Source: Neonectria sp. B-13
Lineage: Eukaryota; Ascomycota; Sordariomycetes; Hypocreales; Nectriaceae
Reading direction: 5' to 3'
DNA: 64,000 nt
Assembly (NCBI GenBank): GCA_002682825.1
Contig: NOKP01000027.1
Span: forward strand, 558,001-622,000
This document shows, piece by piece, positions 53,770 through 64,000 of the stretch. Position 1 is the stretch's first letter; the number at the start of each line of letters is the position of its first letter. The position numbers were made by a program, and so were the translations under genes. The notes under the pieces were generated by a model. That model saw only the letters and a list, made by a program, of their open reading frames with translations, ran no database searches and had not been told where the DNA came from.

Positions 53770-54753
53770 TTACTTACCACTCTTCCCAAACATGGAAGAA
53801 AAATAATCCGTAATGGTCGAGTTGCCTTCCGCCTGTCGCTTCTGGCGCTCATCTTTCTGCGTGTCCCAGATCTGCTGCACCTTTCCAGCAACCTCCGACT
53901 TGGCTTGCAGATCTGCTCGCAGAGCCGCTTCCTCGACCGTGCGCTCCTCCACTGGTAGCTTGCCCAGCTTCTCATTCCATTGCTGCTGCAGCTCTTCACT
54001 GGGCGCGTACATGTCGGGATTCGGTTTGGGAACTCCCGGCTCGAAGACTGGGACCGGGAGGCCTTCCGCCTTGGCCTTTTCTGCGGCGGCTTCGTGGTTG
54101 ATCATTCGTTGATACAGCGAGTCTGCGTGCATCTGAATGTCCTCTTCCACCTCGGATGATCTCCCAGATACTGATCCATATCCTAGGGCGCGGAGGAAGC
54201 GCTACATAACACGTTAGCAGCCTGTGACTTGTCTAGAGCGTGATCTTAGTAGCCTTACCGATTGCATCGTGTAGCACCTCTCGAATCTTCGCACCTGGTG
54301 CCGGCACATCTGTATTTGGTCCTCCCAGCTGCCATGCTTCATGCAATTCACCCACTCTTCCTGGGATTCCGCGCAGTTTTCCAGGGATGCCCTCCCAATG
54401 GCCTCCTTACGCTCCTTGTATCCCTCCAAGACGCTCATCAGCTTGTCATGATCGCTCGCCGTTTCAGCCTCGATCTGCGCCAGCGGCTGGTATGTCTTCC
54501 AGATGTTGGCATACCGACCGTCCTGGTACAGGCTAGCCGAAGGGACGCCGGGCCCTTGAGCTCCTGAAGCTGCTATAGAAACGTCGCCATTTCCATTTGC
54601 CTGATGTTGAGGAGGGTTCGCGGGTGACGAGGGCTGGTTTGTCGTGTATTTGACGGGGGATTCCTTCTCGAGGAATTCGCGGAGCTTAGGATCGAGTTTT
54701 CCGAGAGGGTCCTCCGATTTATCAGTGCCGAGGACCGATGAGAGCCAGCCCAT
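53770..54753 (-). CDS. Twin CX9C (CHCH-type) protein, unknown function
   Basis: Exons are 54753-54259 and 54201-53770. They join in phase 0 across a 57-nt intron with a GCTAAC branch site, giving 308 residues. Cys127-x9-Cys137 and Cys150-x9-Cys160 form a twin CX9C pair, the signature of proteins oxidised by Mia40 in the mitochondrial intermembrane space. The flanks are unusual for that class: a long N-terminal segment (MGWLSSVLGTDKSEDPLGKL) and a C-terminal helical region rich in Glu/Gln/Lys (LYQRMINHEAAAEKAKAEGL). The start has a Gly at position 2 (MGWLSS), so N-myristoylation is conceivable but unproven. The stop lies inside a perfect GTAAGT donor-like string, so an extra 3' exon cannot be excluded. 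I cannot name the family. Confidence 0.8.
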
Positions 54754-55415
54754 TGTTGCGTGTGTCTCAAATTTGAGGTTCGATCTGAGAGAAGGGAGGT
54801 GGCATTCGGATTGCACAATTGCTGTTAAATTTGGAGCTGTAGGATTCCCTCTTCAGATAGAACTTCGCCATGGACCCGCGATGCTTCGAGGGTGCGAAAA
54901 GCCAGTCGACACCGTGTAACACACTGTACGACAGAATATTTCCCGCCAGCTTTTCCAATGTCATGCTTCTAAGCTGCTGATACGGTCAATACAAACGCAA
55001 CTACGATGCATTGAGACATGATTTTACGACACGTCGCCAAAAGCTTCACAGAGATCGTAACGATACTCTCATCAAGCAGTCCAGGCTTGGAATGGGGCAT
55101 ATGTTCTCCGTCACACTCACTCATTCACGTTGGATATGACGGCAGTAGAAGCATCACAGGAAATTGGTCATTGTTTGGGCCGGGAACGGTCAAAGACAAG
55201 AACGAAATCTTGAGACACTGGACACCCTTTTCCTAGCCACATCACGCCCAGCTGATCCGTGAACCCCAGATAATTGTCTTCGTGAATCCTTTTATTCGCG
55301 ATTGCATCTATAGCACAATCATTTGCAAAGCAACTTCCGGTGCCCGACCCTTCAGGAGAAATGTCCCATTTCCTCTGATGCTTATCACGCCAAAAATGCC
55401 AGAAAGGAGCCCAAT
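54754..55415. other. Intergenic region CX9C gene to uS17 gene
   Basis: 662 nt holding the CX9C promoter and the uS17 3' region. No further gene is supported. Confidence 0.6.
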
Positions 55416-56204
55416 TTAGAACTTGCTGAACTTCTTGACCTGCTTGCCAGTTCGGGGCAGCACGCGCAGGACGTTGAATCGGACCTGTGACATGTGTTAG
55501 TTGTGTTGTACTCTTGTCGCAGTTCGAATGTCTCCGACGTACAGTCTTGCTGAGAGGACGGCACTGGCCAACGGTGACCTGGTCACCCTCCTCAACACGG
55601 AAAGCGGGAGAAACGTGGGCGGCGAGGTTCTTGTGGCGCTTCTCGTAACGGGAGTACTTGGGGATGAAGTGGAGGTACTCTCTTCGGATAACGACGGTTC
55701 GGTGCATCTTGGTGGAAACGACGGTGCCGGTGAGGATACGGCCACGAATGGAGACGAGACCGGTGAAGGGGCACTTCTTGTCTGCAAGGCAAAATAGTCA
55801 GCAACGATTCCATCGGAAAATGCCTGACCCAGTTCAACGTAGGCTCTGGATGAGCGCAGGTCCCCCCTATCCAACAGCGACAACAGCAGCCACCTCAGAC
55901 CGCGTCTGGCCTTCCTGCTCATTCTCTCCAGACCCGCAATAAACTTCGAGATGTCGCACGTACCGATGTAGGTGCCCTCAATGGCGGTCTTGGGGGTTCG
56001 GAAACCCAGACCGACGTCCTTGTACCATCGTCGTCCACCCTTGCCCGGTCGGGAGATCTTGGTTCGGATCTTCGAGTTCTGGAAGATATGAGGCTGCTTC
56101 TGGAAAGCGCGCTCCGACTGGACGGTCAACTCGGTCGCCCTGAGGAAAGGTTAGCGACGTTGTTGTTCGAGCATCGTATATTCGTTCGCTTTGGAGACTG
56201 ACAT
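55416..56204 (-). CDS. RPS11: 40S ribosomal protein uS17 (S11)
   Basis: Small-subunit protein that binds 18S rRNA helices near the platform. Four exons: 56204-56203 (two bases, AT), 56139-55964, 55781-55543 and 55484-55416, giving 161 residues, the expected length. The first intron (63 nt, GTCAGT donor) splits the start codon: AT plus G restores ATG GCG ACC GAG ([16 protein letters not shown]). Without splicing, the same ATG reads a 17-residue peptide and stops. The second intron is long (182 nt) and the third is 58 nt. [17 protein letters not shown] and the end KQVKKFSKF are diagnostic. The gene shares a divergent promoter with Spc105. Confidence 0.96.
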
Positions 56205-56643
56205 CTTGAATTATCCTTCTCGGGTACCGTTACGAGAGGGCGTGTCGTGAGTTAGTGGGTGAGGCGAGGTTGAGATTGGCTATGATAGAGGGACAGTTTT
56301 GCGCAGATGGAGAAGTAGGGCAAATCCCACACTAATTTTTGCGTGCACTTCGGGCCTTAGGGCTTGCAAAAATTTGGATTGGCTGTGTAGCCGAGCATCA
56401 TGATTGGCCATTGGCTGCGAGCACACGTGATGTGCCTGCAGCGGAGCTCGACCAAGCTCTCACGTGAATCGGCGTCAAGCACAGGCGACATGAAGCTTGG
56501 CAAAGTGGGGCAGATTCTTGTTGCTGGCCGCCAAAGTAAACAAACACGCATGGGTCGCGGTATACATACAGCCCACCAACACTTTATCGCCAAGTGGGGA
56601 GTTGGCTCGTCACGACAAGTTCAAAGCAATCAATATCACCAAA
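56205..56643. promoter_or_regulatory. Divergent promoter uS17 / Spc105
   Basis: A 439-nt head-to-head spacer. CCTTAGGGC at 56355-56363 resembles the TTAGGG-type box found in some fungal ribosomal-protein promoters, but a single copy is weak evidence. Confidence 0.5.
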
Positions 56644-59600
56644 ATGGCGCCTTTAGCTGAGGCCACGGTCCCCGCGACGCGGCGCACGCGTAAATCCATC
56701 AGCACGCATACCGATTTGCGAAGGGCACTTGAGAAGGAGAATGCGACAGTCGATGTTACCAGTACGCTGGCAGCCAGTCGCAAGAAGTCTAGAAGCAAGA
56801 GTCTTGGTCCTGGAGGGCTGGATGCTCTGAGGCAAGGTAGCGGTAATCGTCGCGCAGTAAGGCAGCAAGCATCCTAATCTTTCGCACAGCTTCTAATTCC
56901 GCCCAGTCTCTAGCAGCGCCTGCAAAACCCCCGCGTTCAATCCTCAAGCCAACCATCGCTGCGCTCCCCGAGATCCCGCCGATGAAACCCAAGCAGCCAG
57001 ATCTGATAGACTTTGGCGAACCGACGAAAGAAACAACCATTGTCAATCCAACGGCGGCCGAATCCAATGGTTCTAAGGTTGCTGTTCGGACGGAGGAGGA
57101 GCAACAGGCCGCGGCAAGGGAACGAGAGGAGCGGGACCGTCGCGATGCCCGTCGCAAGTCCATGGCCAACCGAAGAGTGTCGTTTGCTGCCGAAGCCACG
57201 CTTCACACCTTCCACGAGATCGAATACCCGCAGGACTCAACAACATCTACGGATGCAACGAGACGAAACTCCACTCACGCCAAATCACAGAATGCCCCAG
57301 AGCCCACTGCCAACGAAGAAGAGCTCCATCAGACCAAGCAACGGAGGAGCTCAGGGCTTCCACCTATTGACTTTCACGACTCCGATGATGACACCAACAC
57401 CTCAACGGTTTATAGTGACGACTCCGAGGTAGAAGAGGTCAACGACGTTGAGGATGAGGGCTCGAGCAGCGACTCAGACGATGGTACTATGATGACAATT
57501 GACGGAGAAGAAGTCACTGGAACCACAGCTGCATCAGACAGATCTGCTGACGAAACTGGCGAATCTTCCACTCTCGACGAAGCACTCAGACTTGCGGCTC
57601 GAACAGCCGGAAACCAGCGTCTTGGAGACGACGATAGCGAGGATGAGGAGGAGTTTATCCCCTCATTCGGATGGGGCAACCAAGGCAACAAGCAGAACGC
57701 TGCAACCCAAGACCAGGAAAATCGCCCCCCTCCACCACAACAATCGCAGTCCCATCAACTGGGCAACGGTGCTACCGAGACGGACATGGACATGGACATG
57801 GATATGGAGATGGATGTGACCCGTGCTGTTGGCGGTATCATCCGATCTGCGGTAGCACAGGAACTCGAGCCTGAGGAGGAAATGTCCATGGATGTAACTC
57901 GTGCATTTGGTGGCATTGTCTCCCAAATCCAGCCCAAGAAGCAGCAACACCCTGTAGTGGATGATGACGAAGATGAAGATGTCCCAATGGAGGAGGCAAC
58001 CATGGAGTTTACTACAGCGATTGGTGGCATTCATCACCCCGTTCCCGACCAAGAGGATGAATCGGAAGACAATGAGGATATGTCGATGGAGCTCACCACC
58101 GTCCTGGGTGGTGTGTTGGCACAACAAAAGAGGAAAAGCATTGCAGCTCCCCGAAGGAGGACAATCAACCGAACGAAGAACCTCGGATTGGATGATACCG
58201 CAATGGACATGGATATGGACATGACTGTCGGTGTCGGTCGAATCATCACTGGCTCCCGTGATGATGAGGGCGACGACGCGGATGATGACGACGCGGATGC
58301 TACAATGGGAATGGAAATGACAACGGCCATTGGCGGGATCATCAATAATGGAACGAATGGTGCACGAAATCTCGGAAAGCGTATTATGGAGCAAGAAGCC
58401 GATATGCCTGATAGCCCTGTCAAGGCAGTCATGGTTACGGTCAACCAAACCTCACCGAAGAAGCAGCCAGCAGCCCAGACTCCAGCCGAGGCTTCACCAG
58501 AGACCATCAGCCCTGGTCTCTCAGCTTTCCATGGGACAGGATTGAGACGTAGTGCTGGTCCTCAAGCCTCAAAATCACAGTCTCCTTCTAAGACGCTCCG
58601 AACCCCGTCTCCTGCGAAGCACTCGGCAACACCACAATCAACAGTACGGAAAGCTAAGACCCCGACACCTGTCAAGCCTTCAACCCCCCGAGGCAACTTG
58701 TCATCGGCGACGAAAATTACCCCAAGGGCCTCTGTGAGAAATTCACGTTCCGCATCTCCGAAGCGACCACCACCCACGAGGTCAAACTCGAGAACACCCT
58801 CACCAGTGAAACCTGCCCAAAGGAAGAGCCTTTTTCAAGAAGATCTCATGACGGGCAACAAAACGCCGACAATCGTTTTGACTCCTCGCAGACTTTCAGG
58901 AGTTGGTGCCGACCGGGCTGGCCTCGGATCTCCGCAAGTTGCGGCGTTGTTTGATCGACGAGGCTCTATTGGGGATATGGCCAAGGAGTTTGTTCCTGGG
59001 CAGAAAGGAGTCCAATTCCAGGATCCTCAGGAACTGGTTGAAGAAGTAGAGAGAGAGCGTCAAGAAGAGGAAGAGAAAGAGAATCGTCGTAGAATCCTCG
59101 AACGCGAAGCCGATGGGTTCCAGGACGACAGGGAGGCTACGCTGAACCTCCGAGAAATGATTGATAGTATGAGCCCAAAGCGAAACCCACTGAAGGGCCG
59201 CAAGAGTCTTCACGTTGGCAGTGCTGCCGGGGTCCTCGGAAAGCGACCAAGCGAACTAGACGACGAAGAAGAGGCCGAAGATAATGATGGCGTCAAGAGG
59301 CTCAAGGGACACCAAAGCAGCCCCGTCAAGAACGTCAAGCTGCAGCACCCACCCTCCAAGGCTGAGACTACCGGTCGTCTCACCAAGTCTATTCGCAAGA
59401 GCCTCCAGCAAAATGTTCGCATCTCTACGCCAACTCTCTCTTCGCCTCAGAATCCCAGTCCAGCGACGACCCCAAAGAACCAGGGCCGTTTCAAGGATAT
59501 CCAAGACGATCACACTGGCCACACGGTCGATTTCACTGATTCAACTGTGAAGGATGCTGCCCAACTTGAAGACGAAGCCGATGGCGAGCGCATCCATCTT

Positions 59601-61120
59601 CAAGACTTCCTGAACATGACTTCTATACGCTTCATGGAGCTGACTACTACGAAGAGACGACACACCATCGTCCCAGGGACCCTTCAGGGCGGCTTTTCTG
59701 CCGAAGGCGAAGATGACTTGTCTCTTGAGCGATGCGTAGTAGCTGGCGCCTGCACTGTGCCAACGTTGGAACTCTATCAGCACTCTTGCCGAGAGCTGAA
59801 GAAGTACATCTCGGAAGGACGCCGCATAGTCAAGGAGATCGAGACGGACACGTTCGAAGAGAACCCAACTCTGTTCAAAGAGTACATGGCCGCTACACCC
59901 GAAGTGAAGGCTCTTATGGACAACCAGTTCAAAAACGTGAAGACCCACGCTCGACTTTTGAGCAAGGCTATGTGGTACGAGTGGCGCATGAAACTCCAAG
60001 ATGGACTCAAAGAAGGCCTTTTGAGGATCAATGAGGGTATGGAGGCCGATCAAGTGTGCCTTGAGGAGCAGAAGGCTCTTCTCGATTCTGTTATGCCCAC
60101 GCTTCAAGCTCGATTCGAATCGGCTGTGGAGGAAAGCAGCAACCTCGAGGAGGTTGCACAGGAACTTGCTGACTGCGATCCGTCCGATCTTGAAGCTGCG
60201 CGCGAAGATCTGTCTTCCTTGGATGCAGACATCGAACACAAGAAAAGGCTCATTGCACAGCTTCGCGAGCAGTTCAAGGCATCAGAGGCTGATGTCGAAA
60301 CGTTAACGACTCAGAAGCAGCAATGCCTCGAAGACATCAAAGAGTCAGAGAGGGTTCGCGAGGAATGCCGTGGCTGGACGAGCACAGAGGTCAACAGCCT
60401 GAAAGGTATGTTTGCCACTTCTTTTTGTTGCTACTACTTGGAGCCACTACTGATATATAACTAAATCTAGCCCGCGCCGACGCAATCGAGAAGGAACATG
60501 GCTGGGCAGTAACGGGAATTTCTGGCACCACCTTGTCCATGGCGTACAAGCGAGAAATCGAGATCGTCTTTGACATTGCATCGTTTCGAAGCCACCAGCC
60601 CAGCTCAAGAATCGACCTCTGGTACATCGCCGACACAAGGGAGCGCGACCCGCTACCGAACACGATCGAGAAGGAGTTTCTTCTCCAGTGCATCCGTGAC
60701 CATATTCGGATTCTCCCGCAGAGCCGCACAAAGACTTCTGATCTCCTCAACGTGGTCCGACTTGCCTGGGACAAGGCTGACTGGGTTTCGTCTCAGATCA
60801 ACTGCCTCAATGTTACGTTCCCTACAACAGTCAAGAAGACATCAGATTCCAGTGTGGCGATGACGACGTCCCTGCTACTGGTTCCCCTGGAGACTCGAGT
60901 GGAGGTTATACTGAACCTGAGTAGTCAGAGTAGCCCTGACGGCCTCGAGGTTGCAATCAATCCTGAGGCCAAGGTGGTGTACGGTGAACATTTCAACGTG
61001 GCCAAGGTGGGCGAGTTCTTGGGAACGAGGATTGGCAAACATGTCGGTGCTGGAGAGGAAGAGTGGAGCGATGTATTGGTCGAACTGCACGCAAGATTGA
61101 TTGCAAGGGGCAAGAAGTAG
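56644..61120 (+). CDS. SPC105: Kinetochore scaffold Spc105/Spc7/KNL1
   Basis: Large KMN-network subunit that docks PP1 and, when phosphorylated by Mps1, recruits Bub3-Bub1 for the spindle checkpoint. Exons are 56644-56856, 56907-60405 and 60471-61120; introns are 50 and 65 nt. The product is 1453 residues. A SILK-type PP1 motif (RSILKP) is at 81-86, and RVSF is at 161-164. Six MELT-like repeats, M-[DE]-x-T followed by GGI, lie between nt 57810 and 58343 (from residue about 373) among Met-Asp runs. A Ser/Pro-rich basic region follows, then a conserved-looking domain (HLQDFLNMTSIRFME), a coiled coil, and a C-terminal tandem-RWD-like region from about 1238 (WAVTGISGTTLSMAYKREI). The acceptor CCGCCCAG at 56906 is the only one nearby that keeps frame. 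Confidence 0.94.
57810..58343 (+). repeat. MELT-like repeat array in Spc105
   Basis: Six degenerate coding repeats at 57810, 57888, 58002, 58086, 58221 and 58311. Five keep Met-acidic-x-Thr followed by a GGI/GGV pair. The fifth (MTVGVGRII) has lost the acidic residue. Confidence 0.85.
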
Positions 61121-61681
61121 GCATTTTTGGATTGAACAGGACAATGACTAACGACATGATTGGGCGGATGGAGGCAACGGCGTTGGGTAAAGAGATACCT
61201 TGTTTGCGTACGTATTTAGGCAACTCTTTGTTGGTTGCGGCTAGGAACATAAAAATGAACACGACTTTGTGTGTTTTATCAGGCCCGACTCTGGTTGACA
61301 CCTGCGCTGACTGCCCGGTGTTTGGTACTGATATCACTCGCATTCAACCTGACATGTCCCGTGGGAGTATTTTTCGTTACCCTCGATTGTGTTTGAATCA
61401 TCAATTTCGTCACGCGTTTTGAGGCGGGCTTTGCACTCCATTCATCTCTTCTAAATCAGAGGGACTTGCAGCTGTGAGGTGTTCGCAATTTGACAATGAA
61501 GCTATTCTTAGTCCTTTGTTTTCATTCACCGCTACGAGATAACTCCATTGATGAAACGATCCATTTGTTTGTTCCGCGTTTTGTGGCTGTTCTCTGTTCA
61601 CTTGTGACAGCTGCGGCAAACGGCAGAACACAATGCCACCCCTTGACAGCTGCCTGCCAACTGACATACAACCGAAGAGGA

Positions 61682-61688
61682 TATAAAT
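61682..61688 (+). promoter_or_regulatory. TATA box of the last gene
   Basis: TATAAAT about 225 nt before the start codon. There is no ATG between it and 61913, which fits a single clean leader. Confidence 0.5.
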
Positions 61689-61750
61689 CTGCCCGCTGTC
61701 GACGCATTTTATTCTTTCCCTTCTCTTTCTCAACATAGTACCGAAACGCG

Positions 61751-61802
61751 CTCTTCGAACGCACTCTTCGAACGCACTCTTCGAATACACTCTTCGAAAC
61801 GC
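61751..61802. repeat. 13-bp tandem repeat with TTCGAA palindromes
   Basis: Four head-to-tail copies of CTCTTCGAACGCA. Copies three and four are diverged at the end. TTCGAA recurs at 61754, 61767, 61780 and 61793, exactly 13 bp apart, probably within the 5' leader. Confidence 0.85.
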
Positions 61803-61912
61803 ACTCGACACACTATACCGTATTTCTCATTGTACGCACAATACTCCCGACTCTACATTCTTTACCTAGCCATCGCCTATACCTTCCTCCGAACATTCAA
61901 TACATCAGAGAT

Positions 61913-64000
61913 ATGGAGTCCATTCGGGATACGATTGAGCCCATTTGGGACACGATATTGTCCAACGTTGAAGAAGTCAGAACCTGCCTCACCAACGTCA
62001 GGATTTGCTTTGGTTTTAGCGAAACCAGCAACAACCTCTTTTTCATCTTTGGCGACAATCTTTACTTGCTCTTTTGGCTTTTCTGCTGCGGCCCTGCAAT
62101 TATCAGGTGGATCATCACCGCTCTGCTCTTTCAACATGCCACCAAGAACTTCAAGCTCCCTCCTTGGTCTTTGCCCGCGATCTGGATTGCTTTCCGCATG
62201 ATTCCTAAGCCATATATCGACTTCAGCAACACAGTAGAGAGAGACCACTTTGCTTTTGATGACATTTGGTATATCCTGTCTTATCTTCTTCTCCCTGTCA
62301 TGCTCCTTTCGGCCGTGGAAAGCCCCAAGAACATTCAACAAGCCGCAATTCGCCTCGCAGACTTGCATGGACTGACAAAGGAATTTGAAATTTCTTTCCC
62401 GGACGCTTGGGTGGAAAGCTACATTCCCGCAACTCCTGGCGCGCAAGGTGATATCGAGATGCGCCGGCTTCTCGCCGAAGAAGAAGAGAGACAAAGCACC
62501 AAAGTCCGTTTCGATAACTTTGTACCCGTATATCCCGAACGAATGACCCAGAAGCCAGAGACAAAAGCGGTCGAAGATTTAGGCATTCTTAAATTCGACA
62601 TCAAGACTCGAGAATCGGCAAGGAGCAAAACTCAGCGGCTTCGGAGACAACTCTTCGGGGTCTCTCAAGATACCTTTGCGGCGAGCCACAAGGACCCCGA
62701 GCCCCCTCAGACTCCTGCAAAGATTTTAACATGCGACCGAGGAACTCAGACATCCCCTCCAAACATGTGGGCTAGTTTTGCGAAGTTCTTCGAGCAGCAC
62801 CAGGCAAGTGTCAAGAGCCAAGACACCAGCAAGGACTCTGCGCCGCCTGAGCCGTCTCCTGTCGATGACAACGCTCCCGTCTTAAATGCCGTTGTGGTTT
62901 GGAATGAACCCGTATATACTAGCGAGGAGCCTGCGAGTGTCGGTATCACTGAACGGGAAGTTATCGCAACGGAAGACACTGCTGAAGACACCAAAAGCGA
63001 AGACGAGACAGGGCCCATCCCCGATGATGATTACACAATCCCATCAACGGAAAAAGGGAAGACACCCATCTATACTGAGAAGGGACCCCTGTACCACCGT
63101 GAGAAGTCCGAAAGCCCCGGAATCTTTGAACAGGAGGTTGCCGTGACAGAAGAGGTTACGCCAATTATTATACCAGGGGCCGAAGACTCTTCTGAGAAGC
63201 ACATCGAGCCTCGAGAGGAAGTATCCGAAGGAGAGACATCCAAGGAGAACCCATCCGAGGACGAGGTTCAGGCAATCCCACCTGTTATCGTTGCTCCTAC
63301 TGTCACCCGTGTCCCTATCGTCATCGAGATCCCAGATGATCCTCCGGCAGTTATCAATACGCCTACTCCAACCATCGTCAGCACCCCTGTCATCGACAAC
63401 GCGAAGGCCCCAGAGCTTCAAGACGTCACAGCAGTTATCAGAGATACTCAAGTCCTTGACCTGACAACCCTTCCTGAACTACCTCCTCTATCTGGCTCTC
63501 CTATGTCCGAGCTGCCTCCGTTACTAGACTCCCCCCCGATTTCACCTAGTCATCTAGTCTCTGAAATCCCGGTGGTCGAGATCGCTCCGGAAGTCGAACA
63601 AACTCCTGCGGTCGACGAAGCTCCTATGATTGAAGCAGCTCCTATAATTGAAGAAGCCCCTGTGGATGTGGACCGTCATGTGGCTGGCAATGTTACTTTG
63701 ACTGGCGAAGTTCCTACGATTGATGTTGTTGCTGAACCTACACCGATGGTGGAAAATTCCCCTACGTTCAACAACGACTCCATGGATATCGACGAAGACG
63801 ACATTGACAGGATGCTCTATAGATCCCCTGAAGCCGATTCTGGACCAGACGACTCTGAGCGACCGGTCTTTTCAGAGGAGCAGCTAAATGCTCGACTGGT
63901 AGCTCTCCTGGAAGCACAGTCGGATAATCTTGAGCAGGAGTCTCACCCACAGGACGACCTGATGCTTGTCTCTACTGAGCAGCCTCTCGCCCCTGAACCA
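61913..64000 (+). CDS. Unknown membrane protein with long acidic Pro-rich tail, 3' end outside window
   Basis: The frame is open from the ATG at 61913 to the end of the window, 696 codons without a stop. I do not recognise the family. Two hydrophobic segments lie at about residues 42-73 (possibly a hairpin) and 118-135. The rest is hydrophilic: a helical, charged part (to about 250), then a long Glu/Pro/Thr/Val-rich region with imperfect short repeats of the EAPMIE / AAPIIE / EAPVDV type near residues 570-585. The later part looks disordered. A membrane-tethered protein with a long cytosolic tail is inferred. The TATA box and the TTCGAA array upstream support this start. There is no sign of an intron within the window. 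Confidence 0.72.
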   Translation, partial: MESIRDTIEPIWDTILSNVEEVRTCLTNVRICFGFSETSNNLFFIFGDNLYLLFWLFCCGPAIIRWIITALLFQHATKNFKLPPWSLPAIWIAFRMIPKPYIDFSNTVERDHFAFDDIWYILSYLLLPVMLLSAVESPKNIQQAAIRLADLHGLTKEFEISFPDAWVESYIPATPGAQGDIEMRRLLAEEEERQSTKVRFDNFVPVYPERMTQKPETKAVEDLGILKFDIKTRESARSKTQRLRRQLFGVSQDTFAASHKDPEPPQTPAKILTCDRGTQTSPPNMWASFAKFFEQHQASVKSQDTSKDSAPPEPSPVDDNAPVLNAVVVWNEPVYTSEEPASVGITEREVIATEDTAEDTKSEDETGPIPDDDYTIPSTEKGKTPIYTEKGPLYHREKSESPGIFEQEVAVTEEVTPIIIPGAEDSSEKHIEPREEVSEGETSKENPSEDEVQAIPPVIVAPTVTRVPIVIEIPDDPPAVINTPTPTIVSTPVIDNAKAPELQDVTAVIRDTQVLDLTTLPELPPLSGSPMSELPPLLDSPPISPSHLVSEIPVVEIAPEVEQTPAVDEAPMIEAAPIIEEAPVDVDRHVAGNVTLTGEVPTIDVVAEPTPMVENSPTFNNDSMDIDEDDIDRMLYRSPEADSGPDDSERPVFSEEQLNARLVALLEAQSDNLEQESHPQDDLMLVSTEQPLAPEP

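Larger units (their letters stand above)
61121..61912. promoter_or_regulatory. Upstream region of the last gene
   Basis: 792 nt. The left part is the Spc105 3' region. On the right are a TATA box (61682-61688) and a 13-bp tandem array (61751-61802) before the ATG at 61913. Confidence 0.6.

Noticed and set aside
53750..53775. Extra 3' exon of the CX9C gene after the GTAAGT at its stop
   Set aside because: The donor-like string is perfect, but no good branch site and acceptor with a coding continuation were found within about 250 nt.
55782..55963. snoRNA in the uS17 intron
   Set aside because: No RTGATGA box C, no properly placed CTGA box D beyond the branch-site CTGAC, and no clear ACA hairpins.
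57663..58448. 261-codon minus-strand frame opposite Spc105
   Set aside because: His/Ile-rich antisense product of the Met-Asp repeat region, with no independent support.

Overview
The window reads as a stretch of nuclear genome from a filamentous ascomycete. The coding sequences are most like Sordariomycetes, and Hypocreales is my inference rather than proof. The grounds are short introns (about 50-180 nt) with GT..AG ends and CTAAC or CTGAC branch sites, moderately high GC, and compact gene spacing. Many products are fungal-type: Rrn9-like factor, Sam37, Mic60, Spc105 with fungal MELT repeats. There are no operons, phage, CRISPR arrays or recognisable transposons.

Layout. From 1 to 11.5 kb lie a kinesin-5 (5' end outside the window), an Rrn9-like Pol I factor with a zinc finger, pescadillo/NOP7, the GPI-transamidase subunit PIG-U and the mitochondrial outer-membrane protein Sam37/metaxin. 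From 11.5 to 26.6 kb the window is almost free of convincing coding sequence. The exception is a probable small spliced minus-strand gene near 13.5-14.0 kb. The rest holds short tandem repeats and GTAC-rich motifs. From 26.6 to 36 kb come a conserved-looking hypothetical, mitochondrial isoleucyl-tRNA synthetase and a 1226-residue tail-anchored unknown. From 36.5 to 49 kb come Sac1 phosphoinositide phosphatase, a Rab5 GTPase, Mic60, two folylpolyglutamate synthases placed tail to tail and a two-domain GFA protein. From 49 to 64 kb come URI1/Bud27, a 52-residue Cys-rich protein, tRNA-Val(AAC), a twin-CX9C protein, ribosomal protein uS17 (S11), the kinetochore scaffold Spc105/KNL1 and an incomplete unknown membrane protein.

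The genes do not form one pathway. They are mostly housekeeping: mitosis (kinesin-5, Spc105), ribosome production (Rrn9-like, NOP7, uS17), mitochondria (Sam37, Ism1-type synthetase, Mic60, CX9C protein), membrane trafficking and lipids (PIG-U, Sac1, Rab5) and folate metabolism. Splice sites were placed by eye from reading frame and consensus, and each junction was checked for phase.

I do not see a clear-cut new system. The best leads are the unknown small gene at 13.5-14.0 kb in the gene-poor block, the 52-residue Cys-rich protein, the start-stop uORF before the 1226-residue protein, the 13-bp TTCGAA array before the last gene, the split start codon of uS17 and the inverted pair of folylpolyglutamate synthases.
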